A stretch of 64,000 nt of DNA from Penicillium oxalicum (GCF_001723175.1 NC_064651.1:4340001-4404000), one strand, 5' to 3'. Positions 21,308-34,763 are shown, counted from the first letter of the stretch. Made by a program: numbers and translations. The notes: generated from the letters alone by a model not told the origin.

Positions 21308-22037
21308 CGTGATGTTTTCGATAAATATTTACTGAAAGGTGTCAAGTTTTCTCTGAAACAAGTTATTCAAGAATTGGGAGAAAGAGCGAGAGAGAGAGAT
21401 GAGTGATGAGGAGAGAAGTTGTGATGGGGTAAGACGAGGATGGTTTTTATACTGCCCCGAGCAAACACCCTGCCACACGCTCCTCCCCTGCTAGGTAAAC
21501 AAGCTCGTGGTTGTTTGCCCCCAGCTGCCTTGACATCCATTATACACAAACTTTCTCTCAGCCTTCTTCACCATCTTAGATTTTATTGTGTATGCTGGCA
21601 GGCTTTCTCGTTATTCGAATAATCTGGGCTTTAAGTGGAAGCTCCATTCCTCACATTGGCATGATTTTGTTTATGATATTATATCTTACTCACTCTATTC
21701 CGGCAAGTTCGCATTCAGAGACTCACGCCACAAGATGATGTAAAATGACAGCGCAGTGACTTTAAGAACCATTCTTGGCATAGCTGGGAGTCAAGAATGC
21801 AATTTGAGGATCCCATTTTCTCGAAGCCCTTTGAGCTTTCGATCGTGTTTCTCTCACATAGATTTCAAACTAGATTTTCGCTGTATGTCTCAGTTGTGAC
21901 ATTTACCCTTTCAGGCAATATCCTATTAATGTACGGCTAAGCAATTTTTTTTCTCGCACAGTTTTCTCAATTAATACCACAATCCATTCTTATGTGACAA
22001 ACTGGGAGAGGCAGCGCAATTTCAATCACAGATCCTC
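21308..22037. other. Intergenic stretch, no supported gene
   Basis: Upstream region of the 20629-21307 gene and 3' flank of the next. A GA-rich run lies near 21380-21420 on the plus strand (CT-rich leader sequence of the minus-strand gene). No coding signal. Confidence 0.45.
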
Positions 22038-22966
22038 CTACATCGAAACAATTTCTTGAACCGACACTTGATCTGTGCCCACCAAATCAACCTCAATATT
22101 GTCCGCCAATGCATTTTGCTCCTGCTCTATCTTGACCGACGACGACGCGAGATCGGGTTGATGATTCGTTTCCTGCTCCCATGAATCTTGCGGCATCGGT
22201 CCCCAGGTGATCACTGGTGGGCTATTAAAGTCAGGCATCTGGGGCTGGAAATCATGCAAGCTAGGACCTTGATACAAAGGGAAAGGCGGATATCCTGGAA
22301 AGGCCATCTGAGCTGCCATTGACATTGAAGAATGGTTATCTGAGGCAACGCCCATTGGTAACAGACTCGGTGCTTGCGGACTGGGAATTCCAAAAGGCGA
22401 AGAGCCCATATCCTGTATATGGTTGAACTGTGAGAGAGGCGACATGAAATGAGAGACCGACTGCCGGAAGGTGTTATAGATGTCAAAAGGGCTGGACATA
22501 GGAGGATGCCCCTGAGTATCAGCCTCACTTTTGATGACGGGGGCTAATTCTGACGAGAGCGAAATTGCCCCGGAGTCGATGGGCTCGGGCTTCACTGTAT
22601 TCTCCTTCTCAAGTGACGCAGAGATTTTTTCTTCCTTGAGATCACCCTTGGCGAGCTTCTTTGCGTTTTTGCGCTTGATTGCTCGCTCCGAAGGGCCCTC
22701 CATTTGAGACTTGAACCGCGAGAAGCGCATGCGGGCAGCGTGACCATTAGAGATTTTCAGGTCATTTGCAACTCGATTCCAGTCAATCTGTTCGAGATGA
22801 ACTGTGAGCGCGAGCCTCAAGACAGTTATGGGCACAACTAGTTGGTTCTTGGTAAGGAAAGAAAAGAGATTGATCTCACCTCCTTCAAGCTCACTTGCTT
22901 GATGATTGCATAGAGAAACTTTGGGGTTGGACCTTCGGTGTCCAAGACCTTATTTCTTTGAACCAT
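22038..22966 (-). CDS. Myb/SANT-like protein with 'NGHAARMRFSRFK' signature, 278 aa
   Basis: There are two exons, 22966-22880 and 22787-22038, with a phase-0 intron (GAG|GTGAGA...GAACAG). The N-terminal 70 residues read TEGPTPKFLYAIIKQVSLKE, IDWNRVANDLKISNGHAARM and RFSRFKSQMEG. From memory this is a widespread and well-conserved version of the Eurotiales Myb-like fold. A basic segment (KRKNAKKLAKGDLKEEK) follows. The long tail is rich in Pro, Met, Gln and Phe (GYPPFPLYQGPSLHDFQPQM) with scattered acidic residues, like a transcription activation region. I chose the ATG at 22966. An in-frame ATG at 23044 would add 26 residues. A transcription-factor role is inferred. Confidence 0.82.
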
Positions 22967-24120
22967 GTCGATCCAGAGACAGGATGGAGTGAGTCCACGG
23001 ATCTTCCTTCCGAACGTTTGAATGCTCAAGAGAGGCCTGGGCACTGAAACACTAGATGAGACTCAGTTTTTGAATCACCAAGACAGATGATGGTGCAAAT
23101 ACCATAGTGCAAGTTTCATCGGTTTATATCCTGCTCAGCGTCAGCTGTCTGGCAAACGCTGGCAGCTTGGGTAGGTGATGGATGCTGTACGTCAAGTAAG
23201 TTTGAAAGCTCTGTGCAGTCAGCAGGCTGCCTCCACCTGAAAGCCTCCGCTGGAAGACCTGCATCGTCTGCGTCAATAATCGCTTTCTTTTACTGAAGCT
23301 CGGCTCGTACAAGTCTGAGCTGATCGGAGAAGTCCCGAGCTGCTCAGATCAGAGCGTAAGTCTCCAGTGCGCACGTGCTAATTGTACACTGTTTGTCAGG
23401 ACTTAGCCAAAGACGAAAAGGTTGGGGACATTCAATCGCCCCTGATTGAAGATGCAGGGGCACCTCCAGGTGGGCTCGCTGCTTTCATGAAGTAGATCCA
23501 TCAAGGTGGAAAAAGCTTGGTGGCATGTACCCATGCTGAATCAAACAATCTGTTCAACTGTCCTTCATGTGCAGATCATGACGATGTGGGTGCCCTCCTG
23601 ACATGGTCACCTTGAACGGAGACTCAAACTCAAGAGATGTGAGCATCCATTTGTTCCGAATTTCTTTCATCAGTCGAGGATACCCTTCATTTCTTATTTC
23701 ATCTAGCACCCTTGCAATGAGAAGCATGGGAGCAAAGGGTGGACACCACATGCAGAAGCATTGGGAAGCTCTGCTCTCTCAGAGGGTATGAAACTGTTCT
23801 TTGAAGGCAGGTGTAGGCAGATGGTTCGTGCATACAGAGCTCATAGATCACCAAATCAGCAGACGGACAGCCCGCAGTTTAATGACTGCGTATACAACCT
23901 CGGCCAGAGTACCGGCGATGCTGGACCGCAGTTGCTACCCGTTTAGATGTGTGGCGGGGTGCGACCGACATTCCTGCCGAAGTGTGTGGTTTGACTCGAA
24001 GAAAGCTTTCTGGTTCCGTCAGTCAATCATTGTTCTAAAGGAATCAAGTCCAGCCTCACAACCCCACGATTCTCCAAACCTAAAAGTCGTCACCCCGCAT
24101 ACAAATCACGGAGGTCCAAG
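22967..24120. other. Divergent intergenic region
   Basis: 1.15 kb between the 5' ends of the Myb-like gene (minus) and the sugar kinase (plus). Several frames of 60-110 codons occur around 23550-24130 but show no domain and overlap one another on both strands, so I leave them out. It probably holds two promoters. Confidence 0.45.
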
Positions 24121-25321
24121 ATGTTGGTGGCTGTAGGAGCATGCTATTTGGATACGATTCTCACGTGTGTCAAGCGCCAGGTCCATCTTACCCACCGCGC
24201 GAAAAAACAACCTGCCACGCTAACTCCATGGATCTGCCAGAACATCTCACTACCCTGAAGAAGATGAGAAGTTACGGGCATCCAGTGTGTCTCGTCGAAG
24301 AGGGGGCAATTGTCCAAATACACTTGAAGTATTGGCCCAATTGGTGTCGCAACAGGACGCACAGGACCAGCTTCGCCTGGGACTGATCACAGTTCTGCCA
24401 GCTCGATCATCGCCGGCCTCACAGCTGATCCAGTCCGAGTTGGGTTCACGCGTGAGTCTGGAACATTGTGTCTACCGTGAGGGATTCGAAGACCCAGCTT
24501 CATGCTACATTATCAGAAGCCAGTCCACCGGTAGCCGAACAATTGTCAATTATAACAACCTCCCAGACTTCACTTTGAAGGAACTTGAAGAGAAGTCTGA
24601 CAGGCTTGGCTCTACAGCATCTTGGTTCCATTTTGAGGGCCGAATCCCTGATATAACACTGCTTACGATGCGTCACTTGCGCAGGCAATTTCCTTGGGTC
24701 AAAATTAGCGTGGAAATCGAAAAATCTGGTCGGTCCGGTCTTCAGGCACTCGCGGAAGAGGCAGATGTTGTTTTCTATGCAAAATCGTGGGCCTTGGTGA
24801 GTGACATCGTGGAGTGGCATAAGGCTCAAGTCAAGGTTGACCTATCGATCGGACAGGGCGCTGGGTATAAAACTGCGGAAGAATGCTTGCATGCTCAAGC
24901 TGCTCTGGCACCCAGTTCGTAGGTTTTTCAAATCTTTCAGGAGTAGGATCTGATATTGACCGCTTTCGCCCAGATCGTTACTGTGTTGCACTTGGGGCCA
25001 AGACGGCGCCAGTGCGCTGCAGCCCGCCAATGGAAACTTGGTGTACGCGCCGGCGTTCACAGTAGAGGGCTTCCAAGTTATCGAGTAAGCTACCCCAAAG
25101 ATCAGGAGATGACCGATCGCTATTCACTGACAAGCCTCAGCCCTATTGGGGCCGGCGACACCTTTATTGCAGGCATGCTCTACGGGCTGACCTGCAGAGA
25201 CACAGAATGGGGCCTTGCCCAGAAGCTCGCGTTTGCGACCCAGCTGGCAGGGATGAAGGTCTCCCAGGAGGGTTTTACCGGACTACACCGTGTACTGGTA
25301 TCTATGAAGTGTCCTTTGTAA
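24121..25321 (+). CDS. PfkB-family sugar kinase (ketohexokinase-like), 337 aa
   Basis: There are four exons: 24121-24164, 24241-24918, 24974-25084 and 25141-25321, all introns phase 2. Intron 1 has a GCTAAC branch site. The N-terminus reads VAVGACYLDTILT, then HYPEEDEKLRASS and RRRGGNCPNTLEVL, the substrate-binding glycine region of the PfkB fold. Near residue 280 lies DPIGAGDTFIAGML, the anion-hole motif with the catalytic Asp. The closing KLAFATQLAGMKVSQEGFTGL is also typical. These enzymes phosphorylate a sugar or nucleoside with ATP in the cytosol. The GGNCPNT form resembles the ketohexokinase branch, but the substrate cannot be fixed from sequence. Frame continuity across three junctions makes the model strong. 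Confidence 0.83.
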
Positions 25322-25649
25322 CTCAGTAGCAGGAGATTATCACTTTAAAAATGGGTCCCCTACAATATAGACGACGGTCTCATGTTGCATTCCGAGCCGA
25401 AACAGACTCAGTGGGCATCTCCCTGAAATCCAGCCGAGTGCCAAGACCGCCAGCGGAATCGTTGAATGGCGATAAGAGCGGTCCCACGGGTACGACACTG
25501 ATAAGAAAAGTCTTCACGTGATGCTAATCTAATTTCGGGCTTGAAGGATGGGGCGGTCAAGATCAAAAAATATTCTGCCAATAGTTTTTCTCGGGAGCTT
25601 CAATTGCAGAACTTTACCTCTTGCGTGACAAGCACAACCACATACAATC
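25322..25649. other. Spacer and promoter of BRX1
   Basis: 328 bp between tandem plus-strand genes, with no coding signal. Confidence 0.4.
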
Positions 25650-26796
25650 ATGGCAGCAGTCTACAAAACAGTTTCCAAAAAGAAGGCGCGTCAGCAGGTG
25701 GAGGACATGGATGAGGACTCCGATGTATCCATGACTGAGCTTCTCGAGGACGCCGACGACACCACCGACAGTGAGGAAGAGGAGGAGGATGGAGTGGAGG
25801 ACCGAATTGCTGAGGCGAGAAAGCAACTTGCAGCCGGACTCATGCCTAAAACCCGAGTTCTCATTCTGACCTCGCGCGGTGTCTCACATCGGTAAGTTTC
25901 TGATAGAATCGCGATTGTGCGAGGATCGTCAGGCTAATCTGTCTTCTAGTCACCGACACTTGATGGCCGACCTTTGCGCACTGCTTCCCCACACCCACAA
26001 GGAGACCAAGCTTGACACAAAGAAGAAGACCGCTGGCTACAACCTGTTGCTCAACTCCCTCGCCGATCTGCACTCATGCAACATGATCTTCTTCCTCGAG
26101 GCCCGCAAAAACGGCCAAGACCTTTACCTCTGGCTGTCCCGACCACCCAACGGACCCACGATTAAATTCCACCTGAACAACTTGCACACGATGGGTGAAC
26201 TCGGTGCTGGTTTTGCCGGCAATTGCCTCAAGGGCGGGCGTGGTGTTGTTGTCTTCGATCGCTCATTCGATGAGCAAGGCCCGGACATGAGCGCTCCCGG
26301 CACTGAATACCGTGGTCTGATCCGGGAGATGCTGCGCGGTATCTTCTGTGTTCCCAAGCGTGGAGTCAAGGGCATGAAGCCCTTTGTGGATCGCATCATC
26401 GGTGTGTTCGGAGTAGATGGCAAGATCTGGATCCGCGTGTACGAGATTCGAGAGTCCGAGGCTGGAAAGAAGAAGGACGGCGAGGAGACTGCCAAGCCTA
26501 CCCCCAGAGGAGCCGATGGTCAGCCCGAAATCTCCCTGGTCGAGATCGGTCCCCGCTTTGTCTTGACCCCGATTGTCATCCTGGAAGGCAGCTTCGGTGG
26601 CCCGGTTATCTACGAGAACAAGCAATACGTCAGTCCCAACCAAGTCCGCCGTGAGGCCCGCCTGGGCAAGGCCGGCCGTTACGCCCAGCGTCGTGAAGTG
26701 CAGACCGACCGCGTGTTCAAGCGCGCCGACTTGGGTCTTTCCGACAACTCATCGCGGAAGCCAGATGCGCTGGAGACGAGGAAGTTGTTCGCGTGA
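25650..26796 (+). CDS. BRX1: Ribosome biogenesis protein BRX1, 362 aa
   Basis: There are two exons, 25650-25891 and 25950-26796, with a phase-2 intron (CG|GTAAGT...TTCTAG). An acidic N-terminus (DEDSDVSMTELLEDADDTTD) precedes the Brix domain at residues about 68-285: TRVLILTSRGVSHRHRHLMA, LLPHTHKETKLDTKKK, HSCNMIFFLEARK, YLWLSRPPNGP and MLRGIFCVPK. Length and order fit BRX1 rather than RPF1, RPF2, IMP4 or SSF1. BRX1 acts in the nucleolus with EBP2 in assembling the early 60S subunit (known from yeast). The C-terminus is basic (QVRREARLGKAGRYAQRR). This is an ordinary housekeeping gene. Confidence 0.93.
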
Positions 26797-27819
26797 TCCG
26801 ATTGACCCTTTCATCTGCTTTTTGTGGAGGTCTGATTATTTTATATCTGGGTGACGATATTATTCATGGTCTGCTTGGGCGTCTGGGCAAAATATCTTGT
26901 AAACTTTTGATTTTTCTAAAAAGCAATTTGGCATTTTCCTCCCACTTTTCCCCCAGGCTTTTCTTCTTCTTCGTATCTTTACAAAGAGAAAAAAAATCGC
27001 TTTTGTATCGGGCAAGTCGATCTATTCACAGTCTGCTACAAATCTAGCGGAGGTCTTATTCACGTGGACGTAGCTTGTTCTCTGTGGTTTTTCAGGTCCG
27101 GCGACTGTCAACCCTGCTGCAACGGCTGATGGCCACAGGCCACTCAGCCCCTGGCAGTCTCCAGTGTGGAGCAGTGGAAGTGGGCCCGAGACGTCGTGGC
27201 AGCTTATCGGGTTTGCCAAAGCCTGTGATGCTCTCTCAAGCGCGCCAAAGAGAAAAGCTGTCTCCCCTGAACGCGGATAGGCAGGCGAGCTACATGACGA
27301 CTTTCAGAGCTACGAAAGGTCTTTCACTCGGGCACGGGATGCTGATTCGTATCCGCATTACATTCATACAAATATCACGGGAAACCACAGTGACGCCCAA
27401 ACCCTATCCACTAGTCATAGTACTAGCGACTTGGAGCAAACACACGGAGCGCGAAGAGCAGAAACAAACCTGAAGCAAAGGGTATGCCTGAATTTCGGTG
27501 GCGGCATCGCAGGACCCTGAAACGTATTCAGAAGGGGAGATAAAGGGGGCCATGCTGGGAGAGGGAAAAGAAAAGAAAAAAGAAGAAAAAAGGAAAAGGA
27601 GGTAGAAAGAGACATGTGTAGCAGCAAGTGATCAGAGCGAGAGGAAGCCAGCTCTTGCTGGCGTCAAAAGCGCCCCTTGCGCCTCGCCTGTTCTACCATA
27701 CCAAAATTCTGCCGGTGTATCATCTTGACCTCGAATAACAGCCTCGCTCCCAGGTCATGGCCAGTTCAGAGTCACATTGTAGAAAAGAAGAGTCGTTGCA
27801 GTCGATTTTGTCGGCCTCT
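26797..27819. other. Spacer between convergent genes
   Basis: About 1 kb between the 3' ends of BRX1 and the RAB11-type gene. It contains a purine-rich run (AAAAGAAAAG type) at about 27560-27610. No gene is supported. The frame at 27757-27981 on the plus strand is a shadow of the last RAB11 exon. Confidence 0.45.
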
Positions 27820-28787
<968 letters not shown>

Positions 28788-29882
28788 GTTGAAAATAGTA
28801 AATCAAAGGTTCAGAGGGCTGGTACGAGGAATGAGGGCAGGGTCGATGTGGGGAGATATGGTTGGCGACAGGAGGGAGAGATGATGTCCTCGGGCGGACC
28901 GTCTCCTGAATGCTCATGTCACGTGATCTGTTGGCCATTGGGATGGCCACTATGTTCTGCTGCCTTTCGCCGCTCGTGAACTCTGGTAATTTAAGATTAC
29001 CCTAGGACAGCTTGCCTGGTACATGAAGACGCACGAGTAATTGTAATGATCCACTTGGATACAGAGAAGAGAACGTGCACTTATCGTGCAGCGAAAGTAA
29101 ATACAGCCTTTATGCTGATATCATGTGGGGGGACTGGCCTCTTGAAGTGGACTTCGGGTGGCGAAGCGCTTCAACTTACAATTCTGAGCACATTGGCAAA
29201 CACCAAGTAGAAGACTTCTTTTGAGGTAGTCTGAGCAGTCCGTTAAAGTCTTCTTTGATCCAATAACTCTTCCACTCCATAATAAGCACCTGGCTCTTAG
29301 TCAGGTTCTTGTCTGCCTAGAAATTTTCTCACTCGACATGGCAAAAGTTGGCCGTGTGTGATCGCAGAGGGGATCGTGCAGGTATATATCGCCGTTCGAG
29401 AAATCAACTCCCACAAAACTTATGGCCTGGACTTCCAAATCCGCCGACCTAATCCATTTAAAGAGTAGAACCTATATCCATTATGATATAGGTGAGTACC
29501 AGCACGAGTGGATTCCACAAGTACTAAAGCTAGATTCCATTCAGGCAGCAGCGCCAACACGTCAAATGTGACGCGCACTCGGCGGAGCTCTACCTGCGAG
29601 GTTGGAGTTCGACATGGAGACTGCAATTATGTTGCCTGCACGGTACCTGAGGTAGCACCCTGGGCTCCAGGTAGTCAACTCGTCTAGATGGAGTAGCACA
29701 TCAGAAGTCAGAAAAGATCAGATCAGAATTCCTATGTATAGTAGAATACGGCTGTACAAGATGCCTGCTTCTTCTGGCTCCCTACAGTCCAAGGAGAGCA
29801 TATGTTACAAAACAAATATGGAAGTCGGGTCTTTGCCGAGAAACCAAGAGGGCATCCAACTAGAACTTGGGTGGCACAAAAA
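28788..29882. other. Promoter of the GTPase gene and 3' flank of the MFS gene
   Basis: No gene is supported. Ordinary composition. This is a natural left edge for the secondary-metabolite locus, since everything to its left is housekeeping. Confidence 0.4.
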
Positions 29883-31418
29883 TCACTCATGCTCAAACGC
29901 ATCCTCATCCTCCTCGAAATTGACCGGTTTCTCCACGCTGATCGCCGTACTGAGGACTGTCACCCCTGACATGATGATCGCCGCTACCGCAAATGGTAAC
30001 CCGATCCATATCCAACCGAGCCCAAGACCCTCCACCAACAGTGTATTCGCCACTGGGCCTGCCACACTCGAGACCACAATGCTCAGCATAAGTGCAATGC
30101 TGTACACAGCGCTCACTTGACTGGGCTGCACGGCAGCACCAAGCAAGCTCATCAACAGCCCCGTCGTGCAACTTCCACATGCCATAATCAGCAAGCCCAC
30201 AACCTCAACCGCTATTCCGGGCGCCACTGCGAGAACACCCAGTCCGAAGGAGACGAGGGCAACAGATACGATGGCGTACCGACGATCACGGACCCAAGGC
30301 GTCCACCCGCGCGGGCCTGCAAAGTATCGTGTGATAAAGGGGAGGAAGACAAGAACAACTAGTCCCTGTGCTCCTTGAGACAAGGAGAGAAGGACATTGC
30401 CGCGGCTGTAGGGCAGAGCGAATTTTGCGCGAGAGTACTGCATGCCAACCATAGTAAATAGGTCTCGAGCCGCAGTTTGCGGGGCGAAAACTGCGAGAAG
30501 CAACATCGCCTGTCGGTTTGAGGTCAGGGGAGCGAGCGTGCGCGAAATCCGGCCCCAGGCGGAGGAAACTGGCTTGGTGGGTTCTGCGGGGGTGTGTATA
30601 TCCGAGTCAAACAGGGTCGTAGGAGATTCTGATGAGCCGGACGAATGACCGCCATCGGCCCGTAAACCTATGGTCTCGGGGATGAATGGAGTCAGCAGAA
30701 AGGTGCCCGCAAAGAGCATGACTACAGCCAGAACGAGAACCGCCCAGGTGTATCCGTTCTCCATCAGCGCGGCACTGATGGCCGGGCCACAAAAGCCTGC
30801 GAGTACGTCGGCCGCATGGAGGAACAAGAAGATCTGCGCTCGTTCCGCTGGCCTTGTCGTGTCGGTGACCATGATATGGACGAGGCTGGAGGTGACAGCA
30901 TCACCACCGCCGAGGAAGAGAATGGCGCCTGACAGCCATACCCAACGTATATTTGCAAATTGCCAGTAACACACTGCCAGCACCCAACTGAGAGCGGCGC
31001 AGACGCCCGCTCCGCTGAGGACGAGCACACGCTTGCGCCCGACACGCTCGGCCAAGAGGCCGTACGGCACCGTGCAGACAAGAGCCGCAAAAACGGGTAC
31101 CAGCTGCTGGTAACCACGAACCTGTGCTAGCTCTTTTTGTACAGCATGTGCTTTGCATCGATCGATCGTTGATCCGGGAATCTTGACAGAGGTCGAATTT
31201 CTCGCGTAGTATGCATTGCAGATCGCATCTTCCATGACTTGAGTCAGCGCTGCAGGCTGCAAATTGTCGCCCAGCATCATAATGAACGCAAAGACACATA
31301 GCAGGACCGTGGCCCGGTGCTGTAATCTAGATGCATGGCGCCCGTTCTGAGCATTTCCCAGGAGGAGTGGACTTGATTCTGAGGCATATTCAATTCCTTC
31401 CCGCTCCATCGACGCCAT
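29883..31418 (-). CDS. Major facilitator superfamily transporter, 511 aa
   Basis: A single intronless frame. After a 35-residue cytosolic leader (SSPLLLGNAQN) come about 12 hydrophobic segments: ATVLLCVFAFIMMLG first, a long first outer loop with Cys and Asn-X-Ser (ARNSTS), GLLAERVGRKRVLVLSGAG (the loop 2-3 signature with G-x-x-x-E-R-x-G-R-K), and a central cytosolic loop rich in Ser/Thr/Pro. Gene and loop layout resemble fungal MFS members often found in biosynthetic clusters. The substrate is unknown. Export of the NRPS product is a reasonable guess from position (6.4 kb to the NRPS start), not from sequence. It is transcribed away from the NRPS. Confidence 0.85.
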   Translation of the reverse strand: MASMEREGIEYASESSPLLLGNAQNGRHASRLQHRATVLLCVFAFIMMLGDNLQPAALTQVMEDAICNAYYARNSTSVKIPGSTIDRCKAHAVQKELAQVRGYQQLVPVFAALVCTVPYGLLAERVGRKRVLVLSGAGVCAALSWVLAVCYWQFANIRWVWLSGAILFLGGGDAVTSSLVHIMVTDTTRPAERAQIFLFLHAADVLAGFCGPAISAALMENGYTWAVLVLAVVMLFAGTFLLTPFIPETIGLRADGGHSSGSSESPTTLFDSDIHTPAEPTKPVSSAWGRISRTLAPLTSNRQAMLLLAVFAPQTAARDLFTMVGMQYSRAKFALPYSRGNVLLSLSQGAQGLVVLVFLPFITRYFAGPRGWTPWVRDRRYAIVSVALVSFGLGVLAVAPGIAVEVVGLLIMACGSCTTGLLMSLLGAAVQPSQVSAVYSIALMLSIVVSSVAGPVANTLLVEGLGLGWIWIGLPFAVAAIIMSGVTVLSTAISVEKPVNFEEDEDAFEHE

Positions 31419-33139
31419 GATCTTGCTTTCCGCTATATGCCCGTTGAGAAGTTGTGGGGATGGTGGGCAAAGACTGGAGGTGGAAAGAGCTCGCTACCTC
31501 GAGTCTGGCGATAGAAGAGAGTCCAACAGGGCTGACAGTACCCCTGTTACTGAGTGGACATGAGCTAGCTTGTTGACGATAGCTAATAGGTCCGACGGGT
31601 GGAGGTACTTACCTATTAGTAAGGTTGGCTGGACCTGCAAGGCCAAAAAAAAAGGGAAAAAAAAAGACTTTGTGCATGATCAAAAGTTTCCCGGTGTACT
31701 TTAGTGAAACAGACCCATTCTATCTCCGGTCCCTGGTTTTACAAGCACGGATCTCTAGGCAGTCTAGGTGGTCGACGGGATGCGCATTGTTAAAATGGAA
31801 GGGTTCAACAGGGTACCGAACAAGCAGTGTATGCTCAGCCAGCATGATCGATCCTCCATTTGCGTCTACAGGGGGCGCGAGGCCTGTCAAGCACAGTTTC
31901 ACTCTAAATCTTGATGATCCAGTACATCTGTCGAAGTTTCCGTATTACGCACTAAAGTTACGCGCTTTATTTACCATGTTTGAATCTAATGCATCAGTGA
32001 GGTGAATTTGCGATGCGTCCACAGTCCGGTGTCTAATTGTCCACAGTCCACGCACGATGCGAGCGAACAAGACCCACCACGTGGGAGATCCCGCCAATCG
32101 AGAGCACAATTGCCACCGGTGTATCAACAGGCACCAGGCACTGGCAGGCGGTGGATTCGTGTGTTCAGCGTTTTAGTAAATTGTTGGACATGAAATGATT
32201 TGTTGAAATAGGCAGCCGAGATGCTTCTAGTCGCACAAGAAAAGCCCTAGTCGTGATGAATAATGGAAGGTCTATTATAAGGGACCCCTCATGCACACCT
32301 GGTTGCATGCATGTATGCATGTTCGGTCCACTCAGAAACCTGGAACCCGAGCCCAAAACATGCTGTAGAAGGGAAAAACCTCACCCAAGGAAATTTTGAC
32401 CATGACAGACCCAGATCGATCATCTGCAGTGCTACTCTCTATATGTTTGCTCTACACTATGGGTTTACCGAGGTTGTCGAGGTCCATCAGCTGAACCTGC
32501 TTGGTGATATGTCAGATACAAAATACTGCATCACAGGTACAAAGTAGCATGGGAAGTTGGAAATGACACCGAGCTAAAATCGCCATGGTCTGACTTACAC
32601 AGCTGGTTTATCGGATTTTGACCGAGAACTTCGAAGTGACGCGCGTGGACAAGAGAGAATTAATTAAACCCAACGGAGCTGACACGAGCAGATGAACGTT
32701 GATGCAAGAGGACCCAGATTCAAGACATGCCTACCGAGAGGTCTGGCTGAGCCTGTAGAGCTTGGGCAAACCCCACTGTCCCCCGCTTTGCCTCCACAGG
32801 ATAATTCACCTTTTCATGGGACGATTCTATGTATTTGGATCCGTGCTTCAAGTGGATATGTAATTTTCATCGAACGGGGTCTGTCTAGCGGAACTTCGAA
32901 GTAATTTCCTATTCCGTCATAGATCAAGACATATAAGGTAAAGTTCCTATTTTACTAGTCATTTGATAATTACCACCCTCTTGGTGCGCAATTGGAAGGC
33001 TTGTTTTTTATTTGAATTTTGTATTTTTGAAACTATTTGCAAAGATCTGACTATGTTCGAGGGTGAAAAGAGTCTTGCCAAGATCAGTCTCGAGCAATTC
33101 TGCCGGTTGTCATCCTCCTACGATCGAAAGTTCTTCATT
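31419..33139. other. Intergenic stretch between two MFS genes
   Basis: 1.7 kb with only short frames. It holds the promoter of the first transporter and the 3' flank of the second. I saw no remnant of a tailoring enzyme. Confidence 0.45.
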
Positions 33140-34763
33140 TCAAGGGAGTCCGCTGCTCGCCACTGCCATCGATGGTTCCGCCCGCCGTGGCCGAATGACG
33201 GTCAAAAACGGGGCCGGCAGTGCGATGAGCAACACAAATCCCAAAAGGGAATTGCCCCAGCCGTACCCCAGCCGAGCGTACATGTACGGTGCCGCCACCG
33301 GCAGAAAGGCACCACCGACATAACGAAGTGGTAGGACGGCTGCGACGGCGGACGCCGAGCGATCACCAAAGATGTCCACGAGGTAATTCATGATGGGCGT
33401 GGTGCTGCTTGAGAGAGAGAATCCACACAGAAAGGTCGCGAGGGCCGGGACAATCCAATGCAAGCGCTCCTCCAGTGACCAACCGTATAGGAAGAGGCCA
33501 ATAGGGAAGGCAATCATGGCCGGGAGGATGGGGATAAGGCGGTTCTCCGGGCGCGGAGGGACTTCAGGGTCCATTCGCTTAAAGGGCAGTCCGCGAACTA
33601 GGAAATAGTCGAGCGTAAATCGGCACATGAGTGCACCACTCAGAGTACCAAGCACTGAAAGGTCAGACGGGCCGCCAGTAGAAGAAGGACAATTGAGGCA
33701 AGGGATCACTTACTCATGGCAATGTATATCAGGCCCGACTGACTCTCCGTGAAACCATATGCTTCTTGGAAGACAGTAGCCATCGTCGCCGCGAGGAGGG
33801 AGATGTAGGCAAAGAGGAGAGCCAGATACAGACCCATCAATACGCCAACACGTGATTGACTGAGGATGATGAAAGGACGCACGGCGAGGAGAACCACTGC
33901 TTTCACTGTCGCAATGCTCCATCCTTGAAGGTACTTCTTTCGAGGTTCGAGGGCCTCATGACCTGAGCTGGTCTTGCTGAGTCTCTTGCGGCGAATGACA
34001 GGCACGTAGGACTCTTTCAAGACAGCAGCCATGATGATTGCGAGAAAGGCGCTGACTATGGCCATCAGCCAGAACGTCCAGCGCCAGTTCAGGCCCTGCG
34101 TGATATATCCACCCAGAATGGGACCCACGGCGGTCCCGAGAATGGGGATGAGACTTGTCAGCGACATGGCTGATCCCCGCTCTTCTTTGGTGAACAGATC
34201 GCCCGTGATGGCCGGGTTCAGGCAAATGGAAGAAACCGATGCACCGGCAAGGAACCGGAATACAATCACCATGGCGAAGCTATTACTAAAGCCGGCAATC
34301 ATGGTGAAGATCAGAAAGGTGAAATTGAAGAAATGGCAGACGGGCATGCGCCCTATGCGCTCAGAAAGCGGACCAATATAGAGAGGTGCAATGACTTCTC
34401 CTAGGTTAGGCACCGTAATGAAAAACACCGACTGAAAGCCGTTGTAGTTGTTGAACTCTTGAGCCATTGCTGAGCTGGCTGGAGAGCAAATGACCAGCGA
34501 CATATTCCTAGGAGCCTGACATCAACCTTGGTTCTTGTGATTGTGTTTCTAATTCGCAGATGGACGTACACCATGAGGGACATTAAAGACAAGATGATTA
34601 ATACAAGCCATTTGCGCGTCTTTGTCCAGTTCTGTGGGAGTGCGGGATCGAGAGGATCTATTTCTTGCACCACCGGCGGGCCAGCTTCTTTTTCGACGCC
34701 AGCGGGGATGGGCTCGTCGGCCACACTGAGCGGCATTGGGTTGATTGCGCCACTGGATGCCAT
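33140..34763 (-). CDS. DHA1-type MFS transporter, 500 aa
   Basis: There are three exons, 34763-34570, 34507-33714 and 33654-33140. Introns are GT|GTACGT...CCTAG (phase 2) and A|GTAAGT...TTTCAG (phase 1). The leader ends DPLDPALPQNWTKTRKW, the motif found before helix 1 in fungal drug:H+ antiporters of the DHA1 (polyamine/multidrug) group. Then follow about 12 helices, with GPLSERIGRMPV between helices 2 and 3, VFRFLAGASVSSICLNPA, and LIPILGTAVGPILGGYITQG (motif C of 12-helix exporters). Motif C supports an efflux role. A link to the NRPS is inferred from position only. The first ATG with a good leader is at 34763. Confidence 0.87.

Noticed and set aside
23554..24136. Several overlapping frames of 60-110 codons between the Myb-like gene and the kinase
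   Set aside because: They overlap on both strands, lack domains, and the region is best explained as a divergent promoter.
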